Of a DNA stretch of 7,265 nt, positions 1 to 5,275 are shown piece after piece. A model generated the notes under the pieces. It was not told the DNA's origin. It ran no database searches and saw only the letters and a program-made list of their open reading frames with translations. The stretch spans positions 1-7,265 of the forward strand of contig DATLJU010000067.1 of the NCBI GenBank assembly GCA_035538735.1, read 5' to 3'. How positions within the stretch are numbered: the stretch's first letter is position 1; every line of letters begins with the position of its first letter. This DNA comes from Anaeromyxobacter_A sp035538735. Lineage in GTDB: Bacteria > Myxococcota > Myxococcia > Myxococcales > Anaeromyxobacteraceae. The position numbers and the translations under genes are program-made.

Positions 1-284
1 GGGAACGGCGCCCCGCGCGAGGCCTCCAGCGCGGCGTCGACCCGCGCGAGCAGCGCGTCGCGCCGGGAGCGCCGGAGCGCCTCCCACAGCGCTTCGCGAT
101 CGGCGAAGTGGTTGTAGAGCGTCCCGACGGCGATCCCGGCGCGCGCCGCGATCGACTCCATGCGCGTCCGGGCGCCCTCCTCGGCGAACGCCTGCTCGGC
201 CGCCGCCAGGATGGCCTCGCAGGTCGCTTCGCGCAGGCGAGCGCGTAGGCGAACGGGCTTTTCGGAACTTGAATGAGGATTCAT
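1..284 (-). CDS. TetR/AcrR-family transcriptional repressor, N-terminal part (cut by window edge)
   Basis: The 94 complete codons present encode a typical TetR DNA-binding domain. A first helix (about residues 19-36, EAILAAAEQAFAEEG) is followed by a helix-turn-helix at about 42-62, MESIAARAGIAVGTLYNHFAD, whose GTLYNHF core is the family hallmark. The ligand-binding C-terminal domain lies outside the window, so the inducer cannot be guessed. The ATG at 284 is the first possible start, because an in-frame TGA lies at 294-296 and no other start codon falls between. No Shine-Dalgarno sequence precedes it, and the predicted promoter would leave a leader of only about 6 bases, so it may be translated leaderless. 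There is no divergent gene for it to control in this window. Its targets are probably itself and genes further left. Confidence 0.93.
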   Translation of the reverse strand, partial: MNPHSSSEKPVRLRARLREATCEAILAAAEQAFAEEGARTRMESIAARAGIAVGTLYNHFADREALWEALRRSRRDALLARVDAALEASRGAPF

Positions 285-285
285 T
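272..285. promoter_or_regulatory. Candidate TetR operator over the start codon, AATGA-N4-TCATT
   Basis: The perfect inverted repeat AATGA GGAT TCATT covers the ATG of the tetR-type gene (282-284). An overlapping, differently centred palindrome, GAAT-GAGG-ATTC, spans 271-282. Operators of the form AATGA-spacer-TCATT are common among TetR regulators. This stretch is AT-rich compared with its surroundings. It could also arise by chance from the first codons, so confidence is moderate. Confidence 0.35.
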
Positions 286-290
286 TTCTG

Positions 291-308
291 GAGTCAGTAA
301 TAAGACTC
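291..308. promoter_or_regulatory. Candidate TetR operator, GAGTC-N8-GACTC
   Basis: A perfect inverted repeat with 5-bp arms GAGTC (291-295) and GACTC (304-308) overlaps the predicted -10 element of the tetR-type gene. The 18-bp size and the position are what is expected for an autorepressing TetR protein. Function is inferred from position and symmetry. Confidence 0.4.
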
Positions 309-325
309 TTGCAGGGGGGCGTCAA
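297..325 (-). promoter_or_regulatory. Candidate sigma-70 promoter of the tetR-type gene
   Basis: Read on the minus strand, a -35 element TTGACG (320-325) is followed after 17 bases by TATTAC (297-302), a 4/6 match to TATAAT. It lies about a dozen bases upstream of the start codon. The predicted transcription start near 290 would give a very short leader. Both hexamers stand out against the GC-rich surroundings, but this is a pattern match only. Confidence 0.5.
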
Positions 326-350
326 GCGAGCGAGTTCTCGAGGAGCGACC

Positions 351-375
351 GCGACCTCACTCGAGTGACTGTCGC
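351..375. repeat. 25-bp near-perfect palindrome
   Basis: The 12-bp perfect palindrome TCACTCGAGTGA (357-368) is flanked by further complementary arms GCGAC (351-355) and GTCGC (371-375), offset by a single-base bulge. Eleven pairs therefore surround one dyad centre. It lies about 70 bp upstream of the tetR-type start, outside the predicted core promoter. It could be a protein-binding site or part of a repeat; no T-run follows on either strand, which argues against an intrinsic terminator. Confidence 0.5.
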
Positions 376-525
376 CCTTCGACGACGGGCCGCTGCTCGG
401 CCCTGCGTTCAGGGCGAAAGGCGAGGGTCGATTCGCGCCGAGCAGCGCCCGCGCGCGCGGCGGCGCCATTGCGGAGCGCCGCATCGAGGACCACGTTTGC
501 CGGAACGCGCCATGTTCACGGTGAG

Positions 526-608
526 TGGCGGGGCGAGGACTGTTTGAGAACTGCGGCGCGGCGCCGAAGGCGACGCGAACCGCAGTTCGAGTTTCCGCAG
601 CCCCGCCA
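526..608. repeat. Nested long hairpin of about 83 bases (possible structured RNA or mobile-element relic)
   Basis: Three levels of pairing share one centre. Outer arms TGGCGGGGC (526-534) and GCCCCGCCA (600-608) are perfect 9-bp complements. Middle arms GAACTGCGG (548-556) and CCGCAGTTC (580-588) are again 9 bp and perfect. The middle stem continues through CGCG (557-560 with 574-577) and CGCC/GGCG (562-565 with 569-572) to a GAA loop. That makes 17 pairs in the central 41 bases, with one mismatch and a two-base bulge. Neither flank has a T-tract, so it is not a classical terminator. No open frame explains it. Confidence 0.6.
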
Positions 609-645
609 AACTTGGGTCCAAAGGTCGCGCGTTCCGGCCCTGGGT

Positions 646-702
646 CACCCCGGCGGCGCGGAGCACGGGCGCCGACGCGCGCGCGGGCGCAGAGCGGCGT
701 GG
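646..702. repeat. Direct repeat, copy A (about 57 bp)
   Basis: This copy matches 761-815. The identical core is 24 bp (660-683 here, 775-798 there). On the left, 14 further bases match with two mismatches. On the right, after a 2-base length difference, the 11-base block GAGCGGCGTGG recurs (692-702 and 805-815). The spacing between copies is about 115 bp. The similarity is too long to be only GC bias. No coding role is apparent. Confidence 0.6.
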
Positions 703-760
703 GTACCGCCCTGCCCTCTTCTGCTTCGCGGGTTGAGCGCCGAGAGTTTCCGGCCGCCAC

Positions 761-815
761 CACCCCGCCGGCGTGGAGCACGGGCGCCGACGCGCGCGGG
801 CTCGGAGCGGCGTGG
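761..815. repeat. Direct repeat, copy B (about 55 bp)
   Basis: This is the second copy of the repeat at 646-702, ending about 40 bp beyond the bfr stop codon. Read on the bfr (minus) strand it lies in the 3' untranslated region of the iron operon, followed by copy A. Such paired copies may come from a local duplication or belong to a dispersed intergenic repeat family. A single window cannot tell these apart. Confidence 0.6.
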
Positions 816-853
816 CTCCCTGCCCGCGAGAGAGCCAAGAGCCTCGACCGCCT

Positions 854-1333
854 TCAGCTCTCGTCCTTCTTGATCTGCTCCGCGAGGTAGTTCTGCAGGC
901 CGGCCTGCTCGATGAGCGTCTGCTGCGCCTCGAGCCAGTTGAGGTGTTCCTCTTCGTCCTCGAGGATGTCCTCGAGCAGATCGGCGGAGCCGTTGTCGCC
1001 TTCCGCGCGGCAGGTCTCGATCCCGCGGTTCAGCACCGGGATCGCCTGCCGCTCGAGCGCCATGTCGAGCTTGAGCTGCTCCTCCACGGTCTGCCCGACG
1101 TTGATCTTCCCGAGCCGCTGCACGTTGGGGAGACCCTCGAGATACAGGATGCGCTCGATGATCTCGTCCGCGTGCTTCATCTCGTCGATCGACTCGTGCT
1201 TGATCTTGTGCCAGAGCCGCTCGTACCCCCAGTTCTCGCACATGCGCGCGTGGAGGAAGTACTGGTTGATCGCGGTGAGCTCGTTCGTGAGGACGTCGTT
1301 GAGCAGGTCGACCACCTTCGGGCTGCCCTTCAT
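854..1333 (-). CDS. bfr: Bacterioferritin (haem-containing iron-storage protein)
   Basis: The 159-residue product has the usual family length and is full-length. Bacterioferritin forms a 24-subunit cytoplasmic shell that oxidises Fe2+ at a di-iron site and stores it as ferric mineral. All expected ferroxidase ligands are visible: E18, E51, H54, E94, E127 and H130, plus Tyr25 nearby. Met52, the axial haem ligand between paired subunits, is kept in the block SIDEMKHAD (48-56). The start MKGSPKVVDLL is the family's standard N-terminus and follows an excellent ribosome site, AAGGAG, 6 bases upstream; the longer in-frame extension upstream overlaps bfd and is rejected. It is the last gene of the iron operon, 16 bp after bfd, its likely electron donor. 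Confidence 0.97.
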   Translation of the reverse strand: MKGSPKVVDLLNDVLTNELTAINQYFLHARMCENWGYERLWHKIKHESIDEMKHADEIIERILYLEGLPNVQRLGKINVGQTVEEQLKLDMALERQAIPVLNRGIETCRAEGDNGSADLLEDILEDEEEHLNWLEAQQTLIEQAGLQNYLAEQIKKDES

Positions 1334-1349
1334 GCCCACTCCTTTCCTG

Positions 1350-1562
1350 TCAGGCCGCCCGGCGTCGCGGACAGGCGGCGCACGCGTCGGCGCCGCGGCA
1401 CGGTCCCGCGGCACTCGACAGGATGTCCGCGACGTCCTCGCGGCAGCATCCACAATCGCTGCCGGCACCCGTCTGGGCGACGATCTCGGCGTGCGACAGG
1501 CCCGCCCGGGCAGCCTCCTGCAGATCCCGATCGGAGATGGCGTGGCAGGAGCAGACGATCAT
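1350..1562 (-). CDS. bfd: Bacterioferritin-associated ferredoxin (BFD-type [2Fe-2S] protein) with an extra Cys tail
   Basis: This 70-residue protein matches the BFD-like [2Fe-2S] fold. It begins MIVCSCHAISDRDL and carries four cluster ligands at C4, C6, C37 and C40, in the family spacing CxC-(about 30)-CxxC. Bfd docks on bacterioferritin and passes electrons through the haem to reduce the ferric core and release Fe2+. C39 lies inside the second ligand pair. The tail is unusual: after residue 50 it carries C55, C61 and C64 (CX5CX2C) and ends in RRRAA. The ATG at 1562 has GGAG 5 bases upstream. It lies 16 bp after the dtxR-type gene and 16 bp before bfr, which supports a shared transcript and joint function. 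Confidence 0.93.
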   Translation of the reverse strand: MIVCSCHAISDRDLQEAARAGLSHAEIVAQTGAGSDCGCCREDVADILSSAAGPCRGADACAACPRRRAA

Positions 1563-1578
1563 GCGGTCTCCGGATCGA

Positions 1579-2253
1579 TCAGGCTTCGACGCGCTTCACG
1601 TAGATCTCGCCCGCGATCTCCGGGTCGAGGGCGATGGTGGTCTCGCCCACCTCGATGACGTACGACGGCGAGCGCTGGTGCAGCCGGATCTCGCTGCCCG
1701 GAATGACGCCGAGAGCGGCCAGGCGGTCCATCCGATCGTGGAAGCGCGGGGCGATGAAGACGATGCGCGCCGGCGCGCCGAGGTCGAAGGAGGGCAGCCC
1801 GGTCACGAGCGACCGCACCGTCTTCTGGGCCGCGCCGCAGCAGGGTCCCTGTGGGATCGCCTTCCCGTGCGGGCAGGTCGGCGGGTGACCGAGCAGCGTG
1901 CACACCGAGTCGGTCGCCTCGGGGGAGAGGATGTGCTCGAGCTCGCAGGCCTGGCTCTCGGTGGCGTCCTCGGAGAGCTGGAGCAGGTCGCGGAAGAGGC
2001 GCTCGGTGAGGCGGTGGCGCCGGATCACCGCGCGGGCGCGCTGCTCGCCCTCGCCCGTGAGCGCGACCCGCTCGCCCTCGAGCCGGACGAGGCCCGCCTC
2101 CGCCAGCGCGGCCAGCTCACCGCGGTCGGCGGCGCCGGCGTGCGGAGCGGCGTGGCGGAGGACCCCCTCGACGGCGTCGCGCCCCTCCTCTCGCTCGGTG
2201 AAGATGGTCTCCAACAGCTCCTCGACGTGATGTGCGTGCATGGTGTCGTTCAC
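1579..2253 (-). CDS. DtxR/MntR-family metal-dependent regulator with C-terminal FeoA-like domain
   Basis: The protein has 224 residues. Residues 76-110 hold the DtxR dimerisation and metal-site signature: IRRHRLTERL with H80 and E84, then ACELEHILS with C103, E106 and H107. Next comes LLGHPPTCPHGKAIP (120-134) followed by GPCC (136-139), a Cys-rich segment with C118, C127, C138 and C139. Residues about 155-224 form a FeoA/SH3-like domain with the motif RLAALGVIPGSEI. The N-terminal winged helix aligns in length, but its recognition helix (about 43-51) lacks the usual Ser/Thr-rich sequence. It probably senses Fe2+ or Mn2+ and regulates iron genes; the targets are unknown. The start is uncertain: GTG at 2253 lies 7 bp after the upstream stop, ATG at 2241 is an alternative giving MHAHHVEE, and neither has a clear ribosome site. 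Confidence 0.9.
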   Translation of the reverse strand: MNDTMHAHHVEELLETIFTEREEGRDAVEGVLRHAAPHAGAADRGELAALAEAGLVRLEGERVALTGEGEQRARAVIRRHRLTERLFRDLLQLSEDATESQACELEHILSPEATDSVCTLLGHPPTCPHGKAIPQGPCCGAAQKTVRSLVTGLPSFDLGAPARIVFIAPRFHDRMDRLAALGVIPGSEIRLHQRSPSYVIEVGETTIALDPEIAGEIYVKRVEA

Positions 2254-2260
2254 GGGGATT

Positions 2261-2479
2261 TCACGACTTCACGGGTGGTGGGGAACGGCGCCGTCCGAGG
2301 AATGCCTTGAGGCGGCCGGCGAGCCCGGTCTCCTGCGGGAAGCTGTAGCCGCAGGACGGGCAGCACATGACCTTGCACCCCTTCGCCATCGGGCAACTCG
2401 GGCGGCAGCCCTGCCCCTCGGCCTCGAAGGTGGTCCCGCACAGCGGGCAGGTCTCGCTCCTGTCGACCAGCGCGGGCAC
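2261..2479 (-). CDS. Small 8-cysteine zinc-ribbon-like protein in the feo operon, function unknown
   Basis: This 72-residue soluble protein has no membrane segment. It carries eight cysteines at 11, 14, 25, 29, 35, 39, 40 and 43. The outer pairs CPLCG (11-15) and CPSCG (40-44) look like the two knuckles of a zinc ribbon or rubredoxin-like site. A middle block, CRPSCPMAKGC (25-35), adds three more, so two metal ions or an Fe-S cluster could fit. The C-terminal third is basic (GRRRSPPPVKS). The GTG start at 2479 has a clear AGGAG 5 bases upstream, formed partly from the feoB stop codon. Gaps are 7 bp to feoB and 7 bp to the dtxR-type gene. It is not the FeoB-associated Cys-rich membrane protein, which has a transmembrane helix. 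An iron-handling or FeoC-like accessory role is inferred from context only. Confidence 0.85.
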   Translation of the reverse strand: MPALVDRSETCPLCGTTFEAEGQGCRPSCPMAKGCKVMCCPSCGYSFPQETGLAGRLKAFLGRRRSPPPVKS

Positions 2480-2486
2480 GGCGCTC

Positions 2487-4553
2487 CTACAGGTAGAAGT
2501 GGCGCATGAGGACGTTCACGACCGCCCCCATGGCGACGGAGAAGGGCAAGATGAACGCGGCGATGGCGACGCCGGTCTTCCAGCCGCGCTCCTTCAGGAT
2601 CATGAAGAAGTTGGCGATGCACGGGATGAAGAGCGTGATCGTGACGAGCGCGGTCACGACCTCGACCTCCATGGTGCGCGTCATGGTGCCCGCCTTGACG
2701 AACGGCTCGTAGTGCACGAACAGGCCGGCCGCGGCGTAGTCCCGGCGCAGGAAGCCCAGGATGAAGGCGCTCGCCGCCTCCTTGGGCAGCTGGAGGATTC
2801 CGACCACCACCGGGGCCGCGGCGCGCTCGAGGAGCGCCAGGCCGTGGACGCGGTCGAGGCCCCACAGGATGAGGGTTCCGAGCACGAAGAGCGGGAGCGC
2901 CTCGCGCAGGTACCACTCGATCCGGGCGAGCGTCTTCACGGCGATGTTGCTCGCCTGCGGGACGCGCAGCGGTGGCAGCTCGAGGATGAAGTCGGAGCCG
3001 CGGCCTGGGATGACCTTGGCCGCGAGCCAGCCGACGAGGAACAGGACCGCGAGCACCGCGCCCAGGAACCACGCCGCGGCGACGGGGCCGATGCCGGCCA
3101 GCATGGCGAAGATCACGGCGAGCTGCGCGCTGCACGGGACGGCGAGCGCGAGCAGCAGCGTGACGATGACGCGCTCCTTGCGCGTCTCCATGATCCGCGC
3201 GGTCATGGTCGCCATCGTGTCGCAGCCGAGCCCGAGCACCATGGGCAGGACGGCCTTCCCGTTCAGCCCCATCCGCTTGAAGACCTTGTTCACCATCACC
3301 GCCAGCCGCGGCAGGTACCCCGAGTCCTCCAGCACGCTGAACGCGATGAAGAACGTCGTGACGATGGGCAGGACGATCGCCATCCCGTAGCTGAGGCCCA
3401 TGGAGAACACGCCGTAGCGGCCGACGAGGAACCCGCTGTGCTCGCGGAATGGGACCCCCGCCGGACCGACCAGGAACTCCTGCAGCCCCTTCGCGGGAAC
3501 GGTCCAGCGCACGAGCCGGTCGAGCCACGGCACGAGGTGCTCGTAGAAGATGGCGTTCTCGAGGAAATCGACGGCGCTCTTGGCTCCGAAGACGCCCACG
3601 AACTCGTAGCAGGCGAACAGGATCGCCAGCAGGATCGGCACCCCGAGCAAGGGGTGGGTGGACCAGCCGCCCAGTCGCCGCGCGAAGCCACTCCCCATCG
3701 AGCGCTCACCGCGCGTCACGACCGCGTCGTGGAGCCGATCGACCGCCGCCAGGCGCTGCCGCGAGATGACGAACCGCAGTGACTCGGGGTACCGCGCGGC
3801 GACTTGGCGCCGGATCTCCTCGAGCCGGCCGAGGTCCGCCTCGGACAGCGACGCGGCGTGGTGCTCGACGAGCGAGGCATCGCCGGCGAGCGCCATCACC
3901 GCGAGCGCCCGGCGTGACAGCCCGCCGCGCGCCGGGATCAGCTGCTCGATCTGGGAGAGCGCTGCCTCGATGGCGTCGTCGTACCGCGGCGTGAACCGCG
4001 AGCCGCGAGCGCGCGCGAGGCTCGTCACGAGCTGCGGGAGGCCCTTGCGCTCGACCGCCACCGTCGGGACGACGTCCACGCCCAGCGCCTCGGCCAGCCG
4101 CTCCGCGTCGACGTGGAACCCACGGCTCTTCGCCTCGTCCGCCATGTTGAGGGCCAGCACGAAGGGGACCCCCGCCTCGGCCAGCTGCGCGGTGAGGAGC
4201 AGGCCGCGGCGGAGGTTCTTCGCGTCGCACACCTGCACGCACGCGTAATCGCGCTCGTTCATCAGGATGTCGCGCGTGGCCTGCTCGTCCTCGGACATCG
4301 GGGTGAGGTTGTTCGTCCCCGGCGTGTCCATGACGTGCCAGGCCTGCCCGTCGAGGACCGCGGAGCCGCGCGTCACCTCGACGGTGGTCCCGGGGTAGTT
4401 CGAGACGGTGACGTACTTGCCGGTGAGCGCGCCGAAGAGGACGCTCTTTCCGACGTTGGGATTGCCGACCAGGATCACCGACCGCGGCGCGGCGGCGACC
4501 TCCTTGCGGTCGAACGGCGTGCTGCGAGCGGGGGCGGACGACGGGGGGGTCAC
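2487..4553 (-). CDS. feoB: Ferrous iron transporter FeoB (GTPase-membrane protein)
   Basis: This 688-residue inner-membrane Fe2+ transporter has an N-terminal G domain: P-loop GNPNVGKS (30-37), G2 NYPGTT (52-57), G3 DTPG (76-79) and G4 NMAD (136-139). A helical regulatory segment (about 190-285) follows, then a membrane domain from about 302 with many hydrophobic helices. The two inward-facing Gate motifs are recognisable: GLGCDT (441-446) with VPCSAQLAV (472-480), and FIPCIANFF (642-650), carrying C444, C474 and C645. GFLRRDYAAAG (600-610) is another family block. It is shorter than E. coli FeoB and lacks an attached FeoA or FeoC domain. The GTG start overlaps the fur stop as GTGA and has GAGGAG 5 bases upstream. 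The open frame continues upstream through fur, but that part is not homologous to FeoB. Confidence 0.97.
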   Translation of the reverse strand: MTPPSSAPARSTPFDRKEVAAAPRSVILVGNPNVGKSVLFGALTGKYVTVSNYPGTTVEVTRGSAVLDGQAWHVMDTPGTNNLTPMSEDEQATRDILMNERDYACVQVCDAKNLRRGLLLTAQLAEAGVPFVLALNMADEAKSRGFHVDAERLAEALGVDVVPTVAVERKGLPQLVTSLARARGSRFTPRYDDAIEAALSQIEQLIPARGGLSRRALAVMALAGDASLVEHHAASLSEADLGRLEEIRRQVAARYPESLRFVISRQRLAAVDRLHDAVVTRGERSMGSGFARRLGGWSTHPLLGVPILLAILFACYEFVGVFGAKSAVDFLENAIFYEHLVPWLDRLVRWTVPAKGLQEFLVGPAGVPFREHSGFLVGRYGVFSMGLSYGMAIVLPIVTTFFIAFSVLEDSGYLPRLAVMVNKVFKRMGLNGKAVLPMVLGLGCDTMATMTARIMETRKERVIVTLLLALAVPCSAQLAVIFAMLAGIGPVAAAWFLGAVLAVLFLVGWLAAKVIPGRGSDFILELPPLRVPQASNIAVKTLARIEWYLREALPLFVLGTLILWGLDRVHGLALLERAAAPVVVGILQLPKEAASAFILGFLRRDYAAAGLFVHYEPFVKAGTMTRTMEVEVVTALVTITLFIPCIANFFMILKERGWKTGVAIAAFILPFSVAMGAVVNVLMRHFYL

Positions 4554-5077
4554 GCGGGCTCCTCTCCGGAGCGGCGGCAGCTGGCGCACCGCCCGTACAG
4601 CTCGACGCGGCGGTGCTCCACCTCGAAGCCATGGCGCCGCGCGACGCGCCGCTGCAGCTCGCTGATGCGCTCGCTCTCGAACTCGACGATGGCACCGCAG
4701 CTCGTGCAGATGAGGTGATCGTGGGCGTCGCCGTGCCGGCGATCGGACGGCTCGTAGCGGGTCTGCCCGTCGCCGAAGCGCCGCGGGACGGCCAGCCCGC
4801 ACTCGGCCAGGAGCTTCATGGTCCGGTACACGGTGGCCACGGAGACGCGGGGATCCTGCTCGCGCACCCGCGCCACCAGCGCATCCACCGGCACGTGCCC
4901 GCCCATGTCGAAGAACGTCTGCGCGATGGCCTCGCGCTGGCGTGAGTGCTTGAGCCCGCTCCGCTGCAGGAAGGCGCCCAGCGCGACGAGCGGGTCGCGG
5001 CGCCCGCGCTCGGAGCGCGGGCCGGCCTCGTCGGCGCGGCGGGGGGCGGGCGGGGTCTCGGGGGCAGCGGCGCGCAT
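4550..5077 (-). CDS. fur: Ferric uptake regulator Fur
   Basis: This 175-residue metal-dependent repressor has a winged helix at about 42-110, including SRQREAIAQTFF (45-56) and the recognition-helix block VSVATVYRTMKLL (78-90). The metal-site region is HDHLICTSCG (119-128), with C124/C127 forming a structural zinc pair and the second pair CASC at 164-167. H119, H121 and E134/E136 are plausible regulatory-site ligands. A 30-residue Pro/Arg/Ala-rich N-terminal extension precedes the conserved core. ATG 5077 is chosen because the open frame further upstream runs through the Fur box. No Shine-Dalgarno sequence is seen, and the start may be leaderless. PerR or Zur cannot be fully excluded, but the Fur box and the iron genes behind it favour Fur. 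It is the first gene of the operon and overlaps feoB by 4 bases. Confidence 0.93.
   Translation of the reverse strand: MRAAAPETPPAPRRADEAGPRSERGRRDPLVALGAFLQRSGLKHSRQREAIAQTFFDMGGHVPVDALVARVREQDPRVSVATVYRTMKLLAECGLAVPRRFGDGQTRYEPSDRRHGDAHDHLICTSCGAIVEFESERISELQRRVARRHGFEVEHRRVELYGRCASCRRSGEEPA
4559..4564 (-). promoter_or_regulatory. Shine-Dalgarno site that sets the feoB start
   Basis: GAGGAG on the minus strand lies 5 bases before the GTG at 4553. It sits inside the last codons of fur, so feoB translation is probably coupled to that of fur. It supports the short FeoB start over any start in the long open frame reaching back across fur. Confidence 0.8.
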
Positions 5078-5080
5078 CTT

Positions 5081-5105
5081 GATAACGATTATCAGTATCA
5101 GAATC
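5081..5105. promoter_or_regulatory. Fur box of four hexamers overlapping the fur-feoB promoter
   Basis: Bases 5081-5099 (GATAACGATTATCAGTATC) match the 19-bp Fur consensus GATAATGATAATCATTATC at 16 of 19 positions. Read as hexamers, the site is GATAAC and GATTAT, a central C at 5093, then AGTATC and AGAATC. This two-forward, two-reverse array could take two Fur dimers. On the minus strand a -10-like GATAAT (5088-5093) lies within it; no good -35 is visible. Only three bases separate the box from the fur ATG. Iron-loaded Fur would be expected to shut off its own operon. Confidence 0.88.
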
Positions 5106-5275
5106 GGCTCGCCGCCACAACCCCGACGTGGCGCCGCCCATGCGCGCAGGTCCTGCGCCGGACCGGGCCCCGCGGCGGCCGTCACGCAACCGATGCGCTC
5201 ACCACAGGGTTCGCCCGGAGTCCCCGGGACCGAGCCACGCCCGCAGCGGCGGCGAGGCCATCCTGGACGACCTCC
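5100..5275. other. Intergenic spacer upstream of the Fur box
   Basis: The stretch between the membrane-protein stop and the fur operator holds no credible gene. A short inverted repeat, CCCGG-AGTCC-CCGGG, with an outer GGT/ACC pair lies around 5207-5230 and could end the upstream transcript. It lacks a T-run, so I do not call it a terminator. No convincing -35 element for fur is visible. Confidence 0.5.

Larger units (their letters stand above)
285..853. other. Long gene-free intergenic region rich in inverted and direct repeats
   Basis: No credible gene is seen between the tetR-type start codon and the end of bfr. Open frames here encode Arg/Pro/Ala-rich low-complexity protein in several overlapping frames, as expected of non-coding GC-rich DNA. 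The region contains the tetR promoter side (285-325), a near-palindrome (351-375), a small GC inverted repeat with 7-bp arms (460-466 and 476-482), a nested hairpin (526-608) and two direct-repeat copies (646-702, 761-815). The bfr side should hold the 3' end of the iron operon transcript, but no hairpin followed by a T-tract is visible there. Confidence 0.7.

Noticed and set aside
814..836. Hairpin just downstream of bfr as an intrinsic terminator
   Set aside because: A stem of about 7 bp can form on the minus strand, but one pair is G-U and no T-run follows.
269..890. Several overlapping open frames in the tetR-bfr interval
   Set aside because: All are Arg/Pro/Ala-rich, overlap each other on both strands, lack ribosome sites and contain the repeats; none resembles a protein family.
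1334..1468. Longer bfr start (204 residues)
   Set aside because: The extension overlaps bfd in another frame, while the standard MKG start has a strong Shine-Dalgarno site.
2367..3782. Plus-strand 471-residue open frame opposite feoB
   Set aside because: It is antisense to a clearly conserved gene and encodes His/Glu/Arg-rich low-complexity sequence, a usual shadow in GC-rich DNA.
5078..5185. Longer fur start (211 residues)
   Set aside because: The extra residues include an Ile/Leu run that is simply the Fur box translated; the family's N-terminus does not contain this.
4554..5189. In-frame extension of feoB giving a 900-residue protein
   Set aside because: This part is read in a different frame across fur, is Arg/Ala/Gly/Pro-rich without FeoB features, and the GTG at 4553 has a clear ribosome site and follows the overlapped fur stop.
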